DNA of 16,636 bases, taken from NCBI GenBank assembly GCA_017382915.1, contig JAFNZJ010000090.1, positions 1-16,636 on the forward strand. Reading direction: 5' to 3'. This document shows, one piece after another, positions 1 to 8,291 of this stretch. A program made the translations under genes and the position numbers. How positions within the stretch are numbered: position 1 is the stretch's first letter; each line of letters starts with the position of its first letter. The stretch comes from Clostridia bacterium. Its GTDB lineage: Bacteria; Bacillota; Clostridia; Oscillospirales; Acutalibacteraceae. The notes beneath the pieces were generated by a model, which was given only the letters and a program-made list of their open reading frames with translations, was not told where the DNA came from and did no database searches.

Positions 1-140
1 ACCAAATTCTATCCCCTTTGTCAACACCTTTTTTTAACTTTTTTGCGTTTTTTTACACCTTTTTTCATTTTGCACAAAAGAAAAACCAAAAGGTAAGGGG
101 CGGTTTGGGGTATTTTGACCAAAACTTTAACCATAACAGC

Positions 141-178
141 AAAAATAATAGGCCCCGTCTTAAAGCGCAGCCTATTAT
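141..178 (-). terminator. Rho-independent terminator of the nfnAB operon
   Basis: Read on the minus strand, the arms ATAATAGGC and GCCTATTAT form a 9-bp stem around a 16-nt loop, followed by a run of T. It lies 24 nt past the nfnB stop codon. The loop is large for a terminator, but stem and T-run are in the right order. Confidence 0.7.
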
Positions 179-201
179 ATGTATATATTATATGTGATAT
201 A

Positions 202-1599
202 TTATTTATTTCTTAACTGTTCATCAATTGCTACTGCGGCTTTTTTACCAGCGCCCATAGCCAAAATAACGGTTGCGGCACCTGTTACGGCATCGCCTCC
301 GGCATAAACCATATCACGACTGGTGAGTCCATAAGCATTTTTGGTAACAATGCAGCCCCTACTGTTGGTATCAAGACCGGGGGTGGTTGACCTTATAAGC
401 GGGTTAGGCGATGTGCCGATTGCCATTATCATACAGTCAATGTCAAGCACAAATTCGCTACCCTTTTTAACAACGGGACTACGGCGACCGCTTTCATCCG
501 GCTCACCAAGTTCCATTTCAGTACAGCCGATGCCCTTAACATTGCCCTTCTCATCGCCCAAAACTTCTATTGGGTTGGTAAGGGTTTTAAAAACAATGCC
601 CTCTTCGATGGCGTGCTCAACCTCCTCCTTACGGGCGGGGAGCTCTGCCATACTGCGGCGATAGATAATATAAACCTCATCAGCACCAAGGCGTTTGGCA
701 CACCTTGCGGCATCCATAGCAACATTGCCGCCGCCAACAACGGCAACCTTTTTGCCGTGATGCACGGGGGTTTTGCTGCCGGGCTCATAGGCCTTCATAA
801 GATTTATTCTAGTTAAAAACTCATTTGCGGAATAAACACCGTTGAGTTCTTCACCCTTAATGCCCATAAAGTTTGGAAGCCCTGCACCAGAGCCTATAAA
901 CACAGCTTCATATCCGCTATTCAGCAGTTCATCAACGGTTAAAATTTTGCCTATAACCATATTGGTGTTTATTTTAACACCAAGGGCTTTTAGATTTTCA
1001 ATTTCTGCCTTAACAATATTTTTAGGAAGGCGGAATTCAGGTATGCCGTAAACCAACACACCGCCTGCTAAATGCAGCGCTTCAAAAACTGTGACCTTAT
1101 AACCAAGCTTTGCCAGGTCACCGGCGGCGGTAAGACCTGCAGGACCTGCACCTATAACGGCAACATTTTTGCCGTTTGACGGTACTGCTTTGGGCTGTTC
1201 ATTAACATTTTCGCGGTACCAGTCGGCTACAAACCGCTCCAACCTACCTATTGCTACCGGCTCACCCTTAATGCCCCTAACACAAAGGCTTTCACACTGT
1301 ACCTCTTGCGGACAAACCCTACCGCAAACGGCGGGCAGTGATGTATATGCGGTAAGTTCTTTATAAGCGGCTTTAAAATCGCCCTTTGCCACCTCACTGA
1401 TAAAGGCAGGTATATCAATACCAACGGGGCATCTGCTTTGACAGGGTTTATTTTTACAGTTAAGGCAACGCCTTGCCTCACTTATTGCCATTTCTTCGGT
1501 ATAGCCAAGTGCAACCTCACTGAAGTTTTTATTCCTTACATTAGGTTCTTGGCAGGGCATTGGGCACTTTTTAGGACTTAAATTTTTTTCAGTTGCCAT
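202..1599 (-). CDS. nfnB: NfnB: large subunit of NADH-dependent ferredoxin:NADP+ oxidoreductase (GltD-like)
   Basis: This 465-residue flavoprotein belongs to the glutamate synthase small-subunit (GltD-like) family, often auto-named gltA. Next to an NfnA gene it is best read as the NADPH-binding subunit of the soluble cytoplasmic NfnAB complex, which couples NADPH, NADH and ferredoxin by flavin-based electron bifurcation. The N-terminal part has two cysteine groups for [4Fe-4S] clusters (C45, C48, C53, C57 and C92, C96, C102, C106). A dinucleotide fold follows (VIGAGPAG, residues 148-155), then a second one for NADPH (VVGGGN, 287-292), and a C-terminal FAD motif (AGGDAVTGA, 433-441). Length is normal. 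The ATG at 1599 has a GGGAGGG ribosome site inside the end of nfnA, only 3 nt away, so the two genes are probably translationally coupled. No glutamate synthase large subunit is nearby, which argues against a glutamate synthase role. Confidence 0.9.
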   Translation of the reverse strand: MATEKNLSPKKCPMPCQEPNVRNKNFSEVALGYTEEMAISEARRCLNCKNKPCQSRCPVGIDIPAFISEVAKGDFKAAYKELTAYTSLPAVCGRVCPQEVQCESLCVRGIKGEPVAIGRLERFVADWYRENVNEQPKAVPSNGKNVAVIGAGPAGLTAAGDLAKLGYKVTVFEALHLAGGVLVYGIPEFRLPKNIVKAEIENLKALGVKINTNMVIGKILTVDELLNSGYEAVFIGSGAGLPNFMGIKGEELNGVYSANEFLTRINLMKAYEPGSKTPVHHGKKVAVVGGGNVAMDAARCAKRLGADEVYIIYRRSMAELPARKEEVEHAIEEGIVFKTLTNPIEVLGDEKGNVKGIGCTEMELGEPDESGRRSPVVKKGSEFVLDIDCMIMAIGTSPNPLIRSTTPGLDTNSRGCIVTKNAYGLTSRDMVYAGGDAVTGAATVILAMGAGKKAAVAIDEQLRNK

Positions 1600-1602
1600 T
1601 TT

Positions 1603-2448
1603 TTACTTGCCCTCCCCCATTTTTAGCAAATTGCAGGTTTCCTCACGCTTTTTGCCTTCATATTCCTTATATATAGCACCGCGCTTCATAGCAGCATCAA
1701 AATCAACCAAATGACCGTCAAAATCGGGACCGTCAACGCAGGCAAACTTAACCTCACCACCTACTACCAATCGGCAACCGCCACACATACCTGTGCCGTC
1801 AACCATAATTGGGTTCATTGAAACGGTGGTTTTTATGCCGTACTCTTTGGTTAGCGCCGATACAAACTTCATCATAACAAGGGGACCTATTGCTATAACC
1901 TCATCATAATTATTGCCTGCTTCAATAAGCTCCTTAAGGGCGTTGGTAACAAGACCCTTTGTGCCATAGCTACCATCATCGGTCATAATAAGCAGTTTAT
2001 CTGAAACCGATTTAAACTCATCCTCTAAAATCAATAGGTCTTTACTTCTAAAGCCTACTACCGAGTGAACCTCGGCGCCCATTTGGTGTAGCCTTTTGGC
2101 AACAGGGTATGCTATGGCTGAGCCAACGCCGCCACCAATAACCGCAACCTTTTTAAGACCGTCAAGCTGACTGGGTGTGCCAAGAGGACCTACAAAATCG
2201 CAGATATAATCACCCTCATTAAGGGCATTAAGCTCCATAGTGGACTGACCCAAAATTTGAAAAATTATAGTAACTGTGCCAAGTTCAGCGTCATAGTCGG
2301 CTATGGTAAAGGGTACGCGTTCACCGTCCTCTGATGCGCGAAGTATTATAAACTGGCCCGGCTCAGCCTTTTTAGCGATGAGCGGGGCATCAACCACCAT
2401 TTTGGTAACATATGGATTAAGTGACTGTTTTTTTAAGATTTTAGTCAT
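1603..2448 (-). CDS. nfnA: NfnA: small FAD/NAD and [2Fe-2S] subunit of ferredoxin:NADP+ oxidoreductase
   Basis: A 281-residue protein of the ferredoxin-NADP reductase / dihydroorotate dehydrogenase electron-transfer (PyrK-like) family. It carries the NADH-reactive half of the Nfn complex. The FAD-binding motif RVPFT is at residues 44-48 and the NAD-binding glycine motif GGGVG at 105-109. The C-terminal cluster segment has D217, C222, C225 and C237: only three cysteines plus an upstream aspartate. That matches the three-Cys-one-Asp [2Fe-2S] site known for NfnA and differs from four-Cys PyrK. I chose the ATG at 2448 because GGAGTGA (2457-2463) lies 8 nt upstream. A GTG at 2460 would overlap that site. 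It is the first gene of the operon, with nfnB 3 nt downstream. A sulfide-dehydrogenase-like or PyrK-like role is less likely given the partner gene. Confidence 0.9.
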   Translation of the reverse strand: MTKILKKQSLNPYVTKMVVDAPLIAKKAEPGQFIILRASEDGERVPFTIADYDAELGTVTIIFQILGQSTMELNALNEGDYICDFVGPLGTPSQLDGLKKVAVIGGGVGSAIAYPVAKRLHQMGAEVHSVVGFRSKDLLILEDEFKSVSDKLLIMTDDGSYGTKGLVTNALKELIEAGNNYDEVIAIGPLVMMKFVSALTKEYGIKTTVSMNPIMVDGTGMCGGCRLVVGGEVKFACVDGPDFDGHLVDFDAAMKRGAIYKEYEGKKREETCNLLKMGEGK

Positions 2449-2481
2449 TATAAAATTCACTCCGAAAAAATGCTTTTAAAT

Positions 2482-2510
2482 ATTATAATGTATTTTTTTA
2501 TATTTGGCAA
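2482..2510 (-). promoter_or_regulatory. Sigma-A-type promoter of nfnAB
   Basis: On the minus strand, TTGCCA (2505-2510) and TATAAT (2482-2487) are separated by exactly 17 nt. The -35 matches 5 of 6 consensus bases and the -10 all 6. It sits about 35 nt before the chosen nfnA start. No operator or riboswitch-like structure is apparent between promoter and gene. Confidence 0.75.
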
Positions 2511-2562
2511 TATCAATAAAGCACTTTATTTTATCTATATAATGGAAATTTTTGATAATGCT

Positions 2563-2598
2563 AAACAAAAATAGCAGGGTTTTAAGATAAACCCTGCT
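2563..2598 (-). terminator. Rho-independent terminator of the desulfurase-thiI-cinA-spoIID operon
   Basis: On the minus strand, AGCAGGGTTT and AAACCCTGCT form a perfect 10-bp stem with a 6-nt loop, followed by ATTTTTGTTT. It begins 8 nt after the stop codon of the SpoIID-fusion gene and separates this operon from the nfn promoter. Confidence 0.9.
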
Positions 2599-2605
2599 AA
2601 AATAT

Positions 2606-5416
2606 TTATTTTGTGTAATAGGTGCCAAGTGATATGCCTTTAAAATAATGTTTTAAAATCCACTCATAATCATAGCCCTTTTCTGCATAGGCTTTGGCGC
2701 CGGTTTGACTCATGCCGATACCGTGTCCATAGCCCTTAACGGTAAAGACAAATTCATCCTGCGCGGCATCATATTCAATGGTGTACGCGCTTGAACGAAG
2801 CACATTTTTTGAGCCAACGCGGGCAGAGATAAAAATGGTTTCCCTTAAATATCTGCCCTGCTTATTAACGGTGCCTATTTTTACGGTTTTTACATAAAGA
2901 CCATTTTGGTCATAGGTACATTTAAACCAGTTTGACTTATTGGTAATTGTATTAAGGTCAACATTCAGGCTTTCCTTAACCCATTTGGCAACATCACTTG
3001 CTTTATATTTGCGTATGGTTTGAAATCCGTTTACTGATTTATCAACCGATGAATCTACGCTAACCAAATAGGGAATTCTGTCATAGCCCCAAATATCCTC
3101 TTTATTAGCTGAATAGCCTGCCGAAATTGCATAGAAATATGTTTGTGCAACATTGCCGCCATAAACAGCAACCTGACCTGCAACGGCATTTGCAGCCTCT
3201 TTGGCTTTGGCGCCCGCCGTCTTCATAGGTAGGCTTGGGTATTTACCTGCTGCGGAACCACTGCAAATAAGCCAGGAATATGCCGCTACCGCCTGTGCTT
3301 TTAATGCCTCCAACGGGTAGCCGGAGCCCATTTCTGCCTCAATAATTTGGGCAAGAATTTCATTTGCGGGGCCGCTTACCTTTTGGTTTTTGCCGTTATA
3401 ATTATTAGTAACACAAAGGGTTGGCAATTTGCCCTGCGGTGTAACGGTAGAGCTTGGGCTGGAGGTTACGGTATTTGATGTTGTGGTAGGCTTTTTTGAT
3501 GTAACGGTAGATGTGGGTTTTTTAGATGTACCGGTGTTACTGCTTGGCTTTGCCGATGATGGCTTTAGGTTGGGCGGGGTAGAAGAAATAATGGTGCTGG
3601 GCTTTACCTGTATAGCAGAGGAAATTGGCGCCTGCTGTTCATACCTGCTGGAGGCACCATCTGCCATGCTTTTATCCTCAGACGAGACAGGCTCCATTGA
3701 GGATATTTCGGTCAGTCCCGGTTTGGCAAGGGTGGGTATTTCACTGCTCATAATCGGGGCTTCATTAACATCGGCTTCGGTAATATCCACAAGCGGGGAT
3801 TCACCGTCACGCACCCTGCGGGCAACCACAAATACATCTTTACCCTCGGTCTGAAGAGCCAGGGTTACGATTTCATCATTTGCGGTAACATCAATGCTTG
3901 TCTTTATAAGTGAAATGTCATTTAAAGCTTTTAAATAGCTTTCAAATTCAGCATCATCAAAAAAGTAGGTTTTGGTGTAGTGGCTACTCAAAGCATCTGC
4001 AACCTTAAAAACAGAAAATACTTTATATCTACCTTCTAAATATACAGTGTCAAAGGTAAAGGTTGGTGCCTTGCGATAATGTTCAATATCAAGGTACTTT
4101 TTAATGTTTGAAAGCATTTGACCTTCATACACATCTTTGCCGTATATAACTATATTTCTGGTAAAGTTTTCACTTAAAGCAGAGGTTGTATAAAGGGTGC
4201 CATAGCGATTTACACTACCGTCAAATAGATGGGTTTGGTAATACGCTGCTGATTTGTTTTGGGTTGAAACAACCGGCAAATTGATGTCGGTTTCGGGTAT
4301 TTTAAGCCAACCGTAAACATCCTTATTTGTTTGATATAAACGACCAAACTTATAAAGCATATTGCTTGGAAGGCCATCCCAGGTTTGACCATAGAGTTCC
4401 AACATATCTTCATAAATTGATGCTTTTTGCATTGGCTGAAAAACAAATTCATAACCAAAAAAGGCCGAAATAAGCACTGAAATAACCAAAATTATGGCTA
4501 TTATTATCTTAAAAATACCGCGTTTGCGATGCTTTTTAGGTTCTTCCTCCGGTTCGGATAAAAAGTCTTCTAAATTAAACTTTGAAACTGTGTTTTCGGG
4601 TTGTTCAAGCACGGTATAGCCTTCGGCAGGTTGGGGTGACGGCTCCTTTGCTTTTTCGGGCTCCAAATCAATACCAAGTAGCTGAACAAATGGCTCTAAC
4701 TGTTCTTCCTTGGGTTGATTTTTTTCATCCAAAGATTGTTCGGGCACAGTGGCTTTTTCCGATTGTTCATTATCGGTTGAGGTTTCCAAGATAAAATCTT
4801 CGTTTTTCTCCTGCTTGGGCTGTTCCACTATAGCTTCGTCGCTATCTGCTAATGCGTCCTGTTTGGGCTGAACATCATCATTTTTCAGTTCAACCTGCTC
4901 GGCTGGTGCCTGCTCATTATTTTCCATAGCAGTTTGAATGATGGTGCTTTTTTTGGAGGCAAACATAGTTATGTATGGTATAACCAGCTCTCCCAAAACA
5001 TTATGACGATGTTCGCGGTTTGAAGAAAGCATTATGATAGATTGGTCATTGCTTTCTAACACAGAACCTGCAAGGTTACCTTTAAAATCTACCACCGGCA
5101 GAGCGGTGTCGGGCAAAAGCAGTTCACCATCATTTACTATTTGAAATTTTGACTTATCAACAGGCTTTAAAATATAACCCGTTGCATTTGCAACTATTTT
5201 AGGAAGATATTCACTGTCCAGCGGATTAAAACTACCAACAGTAACAATTACGCGACTACGGCTAACGCTTTTGCTAAGGGCAGACAAAAATTCATTTTTT
5301 GTTTTGGTAATGGCGCTTAAAAAACGCACATTGCCCGCCGCGCAAAGGTCAAATTCCATTTTAAAATCGGTTGGTTGGTTTAAATACACAACCTCCAATG
5401 TAAGGTCGGGAACCAT
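2606..5416 (-). CDS. Membrane protein: degenerate MoCF-like domain + inactive sortase B-like domain + SpoIID/LytB domain
   Basis: A 936-residue protein in several parts. Residues 1-151 resemble the N-terminal molybdopterin-binding-like domain of the neighbouring CinA, but its glycine motif is replaced by VGSFNPLDS and its LPGPPKE loop by LSSNREH. Residues 165-300 are a Glu/Gln/Pro-rich acidic linker. A basic patch (KKHRKR) and a membrane helix (about 301-323) follow, so the N-terminus should be inside and the rest outside. Residues about 355-540 are a class B sortase fold in which the catalytic His, Cys and Arg positions hold K427, Q522 and D527. A Ser/Thr/Lys/Pro linker (540-661) leads to a SpoIID/LytB domain (664-934) with EAEMGSGYPLEALKAQAVAA, its conserved glutamate (E695) and YGHGIGMSQ (896-904). 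SpoIID proteins are lytic transglycosylases acting on peptidoglycan during engulfment; a cell-wall role here is inferred. It is the last gene of the operon. A sporulation SpoIID of ordinary layout may exist elsewhere, so I give no symbol. Confidence 0.85.
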   Translation of the reverse strand: MVPDLTLEVVYLNQPTDFKMEFDLCAAGNVRFLSAITKTKNEFLSALSKSVSRSRVIVTVGSFNPLDSEYLPKIVANATGYILKPVDKSKFQIVNDGELLLPDTALPVVDFKGNLAGSVLESNDQSIIMLSSNREHRHNVLGELVIPYITMFASKKSTIIQTAMENNEQAPAEQVELKNDDVQPKQDALADSDEAIVEQPKQEKNEDFILETSTDNEQSEKATVPEQSLDEKNQPKEEQLEPFVQLLGIDLEPEKAKEPSPQPAEGYTVLEQPENTVSKFNLEDFLSEPEEEPKKHRKRGIFKIIIAIILVISVLISAFFGYEFVFQPMQKASIYEDMLELYGQTWDGLPSNMLYKFGRLYQTNKDVYGWLKIPETDINLPVVSTQNKSAAYYQTHLFDGSVNRYGTLYTTSALSENFTRNIVIYGKDVYEGQMLSNIKKYLDIEHYRKAPTFTFDTVYLEGRYKVFSVFKVADALSSHYTKTYFFDDAEFESYLKALNDISLIKTSIDVTANDEIVTLALQTEGKDVFVVARRVRDGESPLVDITEADVNEAPIMSSEIPTLAKPGLTEISSMEPVSSEDKSMADGASSRYEQQAPISSAIQVKPSTIISSTPPNLKPSSAKPSSNTGTSKKPTSTVTSKKPTTTSNTVTSSPSSTVTPQGKLPTLCVTNNYNGKNQKVSGPANEILAQIIEAEMGSGYPLEALKAQAVAAYSWLICSGSAAGKYPSLPMKTAGAKAKEAANAVAGQVAVYGGNVAQTYFYAISAGYSANKEDIWGYDRIPYLVSVDSSVDKSVNGFQTIRKYKASDVAKWVKESLNVDLNTITNKSNWFKCTYDQNGLYVKTVKIGTVNKQGRYLRETIFISARVGSKNVLRSSAYTIEYDAAQDEFVFTVKGYGHGIGMSQTGAKAYAEKGYDYEWILKHYFKGISLGTYYTK

Positions 5417-5428
5417 TTGGTTAAACAT

Positions 5429-5435
5429 CCTCCTT
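5429..5435 (-). promoter_or_regulatory. Ribosome binding site that decides the start of the SpoIID fusion
   Basis: AAGGAGG directly abuts an ATG at 5428, leaving no spacer, so that ATG should not be usable. The next in-frame ATG at 5416 is 12 nt away, long but workable. I therefore start the protein at 5416, four residues shorter than the longest frame. Confidence 0.55.
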
Positions 5436-5454
5436 TTTAAAAATTAAAGAAATG

Positions 5455-8277
5455 CTACTGTGTAACTGTGTCAGAATTTACGGGACCCGTCATATCTGGG
5501 CCGGATGGTACATCGGGTGTTGAGGTTTGAACGGGGTCTTTAGGTGCACTTGAAACCTCCGGCGGATAATAGGATGTAACCGGCGGCGTGGATGTAACGG
5601 TGCTTTGTGGAGTGGATGTAACGGTTCCGCTTTGTGTAGATGTAGTGGTGCCTGCCTGCAATGAAGACACATCTGAAGAAACGCCACTTGAAACATCTGA
5701 TGCTACATCTGAAGTTACCTGTTCATTAGACTGAAGGTTTGAAAAAACACCATTTGTGTTGCTAAGGTTAGGCTTTTTACCGCCCCTTTTATCATACCAT
5801 ATTTGTGGATAAAGAGGTCTGGGGTTAACCTTTGCGGTGCTGGTGTTATAGGTGTCGGTTTCACCATCACGAATTCTGCGTGCCATAACCACCAAGCGGG
5901 CATCGTCAAACTCATAGGTGCAGGTTGAAAGGGTTAAAAGCTCATCGGTGGCCACAACATCAACGCCGGTATCAATTATACTGCGCTTTTTAACCTCATC
6001 CACGAAGGCTAAAAACTGTTCATCATTGCCAAAGGAGCTTTGCATATAATTAAATCTTTGACCATTATCATGCTCCGGCAAATCATTGGTTATAAATACC
6101 GCAAATATTTTATAATCGCCGTCACGGTAAAGGGTTGTAAAATCAATAATCGGATGGTTTTTATAATAAGAAAGGTCGGTATAATGCTTAAGACTGCCAA
6201 ACATAGTGCCATCCTTCATATGGTGACCGTATACCACTATGTTTTTGGTAGATGGATGGTAGCCACCACTTTTATCAAACTTAGCATCCTTATCAATAAA
6301 CAGTGCGCCGTAACGGCTGGACTGCTTATTCATATCGTGGTCTAAATAAAAATCATTATCCTTGCATTGGTAAACAGGGTTGTTTACAGCAGTGCCGTTA
6401 ATTTTAATCCAGGCTTTAACATCAGAGTTTTGTTCCAAAAGACTTTCAAAGCCAATAAAAATACCGTCACTGTTTTTACGCATACTGTCATCATCCTCCC
6501 ACACTTCTGCGGCAGAGGATATTTGACTTTGCTGCAACCAGCCCTCAACAAAATAGTTTACAAGGTAAACCATAGTGCCAATAAGCACTAAAAATGCAAC
6601 AAGGAATATGGTTTTACGCACCTTTTCACCTGCGGGATCACCCTTCCAAGGGAATAGGCTTGCAAAAAAGCTGCGTTTTTTAGCCTTTGCAGGCTCATAA
6701 TACTCATCATCGGAAATTTCAAGCGGCATATCATCAATTTCAGCAAAGGTGTTGTCACTGCTTACTGAATAGTCTGGTGCTGATGAATAACCCTCATCCT
6801 CAAAAACAAACTCAACAGAATTATCCTCAATCTCAAGCTTTTCGGGTCTGAGTTCAGGTAAATCTTCATCGGTTGTATTAAACATTTTTAATATTTCTTC
6901 ATCACTGAATATAATAGGCGGCTCGGTTGAGGCGGGTCTGACGGTTTTGGTGTCAGTCTTAACTACCACCCTTTTATTTGGCTTTTGATAGCCCTCCATA
7001 AGATTTATGGGGGTGCCTATTACTGTGCCGTATGAAATAAGGTCTTCAGCACCTTCAATATAGCGTCTTACCATATCAAGGGCAGTATTGGTTGCTAAAG
7101 TACGGGTTGTTTCACGGTCATCGCCCCTACCCATAATTTTGCGTACATATACCTTTTCGCTATCAGCAACGGCTATGTAAACCAAGCCTGCAGGCTTGCC
7201 CTCACTTTGGCCGGGACCTGCAACACCTGTAATGCCGACACCAATATTTGCGTTACACATAGTTCTAATGCCTGTTGCCATTTGGGCGGCAACTTCTGCA
7301 CAAACTGCACCCTTTTTATCAATAAGGTCGGCATCAACGCCAAGGGCATGAACCTTAATATGATTGGCATAGGCGGTAACGCCCATTTCAAAAACTTCAC
7401 TGGAACCGGGGACTTCGGTTATTTTGCCCGAAAGCATACCTGCGGTGCAGGATTCTGCGGTTGCCAGCTTCATATTTTTTGATTTTAAAAGTTCTACAAC
7501 TGTGTTTTGCAGATTTTCGGTATCAATACCGTAAATGTGACTGCCAAAAATATTTTTAAGCTCAGCGATTACGGGCTGGCAAAGTTCATTTGCCTTCCTT
7601 TCGGTTGGGGCGGATGCGGTAACGCGAATATCAACCTCACCTGTTTTTGCGTATGTGGCAACGGTGGGGTTTTTGCTGTCTAACAAATCGCCACAATACT
7701 CTGCGGCAACCGATTCACCTACACCGAAAAGGCGAACATTGTGTGAAATTATGGTTGAATTGCTAAAGGGCTTAAGCAAAGGAACAACCTTTTCATTAAA
7801 CATTGGAACAAGCTCTTTAGGTGGGCCGGGCAGTAAAATTACTGCGCCGTTTTTGGTTTTTACAAAATAACCGGGGGCGGTGCCGTGGTCGTTTTGCAAA
7901 ACAGTGGCGCCCTTAATGGTAAGGGCTTGCTTTTTATTATTTTCGCTCATTACCCTGCCAACACGGGCAAAGTACTGTTCAATTTGTTTTAAAGATTCGG
8001 CGTGCGGCTCCAGCTGTAAATTAAGTGCCTTTGCCACCGTTTCTTTAGTAATATCATCATTAGTGGGACCAAGTCCGCCGCTAAGTATTACAATTTCACT
8101 GCGTGCAAGGGAAAGTGCTATCTGCTTTTCAAGGCGCAAAGCATTATCTCCAACCACTGACTGGCTGAAAAGATTAAAGCCCATTTCTGCCATACGCTCA
8201 GACAAAAATTTGGCATTAGTATTTAAAATATCGCCAAGCAAAAGCTCGGTACCTACGCAAATAATTTCAACATTCAT
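5455..8277 (-). CDS. cinA: CinA-class B sortase fusion, single-pass membrane protein
   Basis: A 940-residue protein, over twice the usual CinA length of about 410-420. Residues 1-170 are the MoCF-like domain with GTELLLGD (9-16), GGLGPTNDD (67-75) and LLPGPPKE (148-155). Residues 250-410 are the CinA C-terminal (PncC-type NMN deamidase) domain with TAESCTAG (273-280) and GITGVAGPG (348-356). Both look intact. An Asp/Glu-rich linker (about 445-530) and a basic patch precede one membrane helix (557-577), so CinA should be cytoplasmic. Outside lies a complete class B sortase with YGHH (H685), TLSTC (C786) and R794. The tail (805-940) is rich in Ser, Thr and Pro with repeated VTSTP-like units. 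CinA converts NMN to nicotinate mononucleotide in pyridine nucleotide recycling; sortase B attaches proteins to peptidoglycan. No sortase substrate is seen nearby. The ATG has an AGGAGA site that overlaps the thiI stop. The reading frame is unbroken across the junction. Confidence 0.9.
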   Translation of the reverse strand: MNVEIICVGTELLLGDILNTNAKFLSERMAEMGFNLFSQSVVGDNALRLEKQIALSLARSEIVILSGGLGPTNDDITKETVAKALNLQLEPHAESLKQIEQYFARVGRVMSENNKKQALTIKGATVLQNDHGTAPGYFVKTKNGAVILLPGPPKELVPMFNEKVVPLLKPFSNSTIISHNVRLFGVGESVAAEYCGDLLDSKNPTVATYAKTGEVDIRVTASAPTERKANELCQPVIAELKNIFGSHIYGIDTENLQNTVVELLKSKNMKLATAESCTAGMLSGKITEVPGSSEVFEMGVTAYANHIKVHALGVDADLIDKKGAVCAEVAAQMATGIRTMCNANIGVGITGVAGPGQSEGKPAGLVYIAVADSEKVYVRKIMGRGDDRETTRTLATNTALDMVRRYIEGAEDLISYGTVIGTPINLMEGYQKPNKRVVVKTDTKTVRPASTEPPIIFSDEEILKMFNTTDEDLPELRPEKLEIEDNSVEFVFEDEGYSSAPDYSVSSDNTFAEIDDMPLEISDDEYYEPAKAKKRSFFASLFPWKGDPAGEKVRKTIFLVAFLVLIGTMVYLVNYFVEGWLQQSQISSAAEVWEDDDSMRKNSDGIFIGFESLLEQNSDVKAWIKINGTAVNNPVYQCKDNDFYLDHDMNKQSSRYGALFIDKDAKFDKSGGYHPSTKNIVVYGHHMKDGTMFGSLKHYTDLSYYKNHPIIDFTTLYRDGDYKIFAVFITNDLPEHDNGQRFNYMQSSFGNDEQFLAFVDEVKKRSIIDTGVDVVATDELLTLSTCTYEFDDARLVVMARRIRDGETDTYNTSTAKVNPRPLYPQIWYDKRGGKKPNLSNTNGVFSNLQSNEQVTSDVASDVSSGVSSDVSSLQAGTTTSTQSGTVTSTPQSTVTSTPPVTSYYPPEVSSAPKDPVQTSTPDVPSGPDMTGPVNSDTVTQ

Positions 8278-8291
8278 TTTAAAGGCTTCTC

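Noticed and set aside
19..24. TTGACA on the minus strand near the left edge, possible -35 for a gene to the left
   Set aside because: The matching -10 would fall outside the window, so it cannot be tested. The rest of 1-140 is A/T-rich with no gene seen.
3429..3854. 141-residue open frame on the plus strand
   Set aside because: Lies opposite the Ser/Thr/Pro linker of the SpoIID fusion; low-complexity Val/Gly composition, no ribosome site, no known motif. It is a shadow frame.
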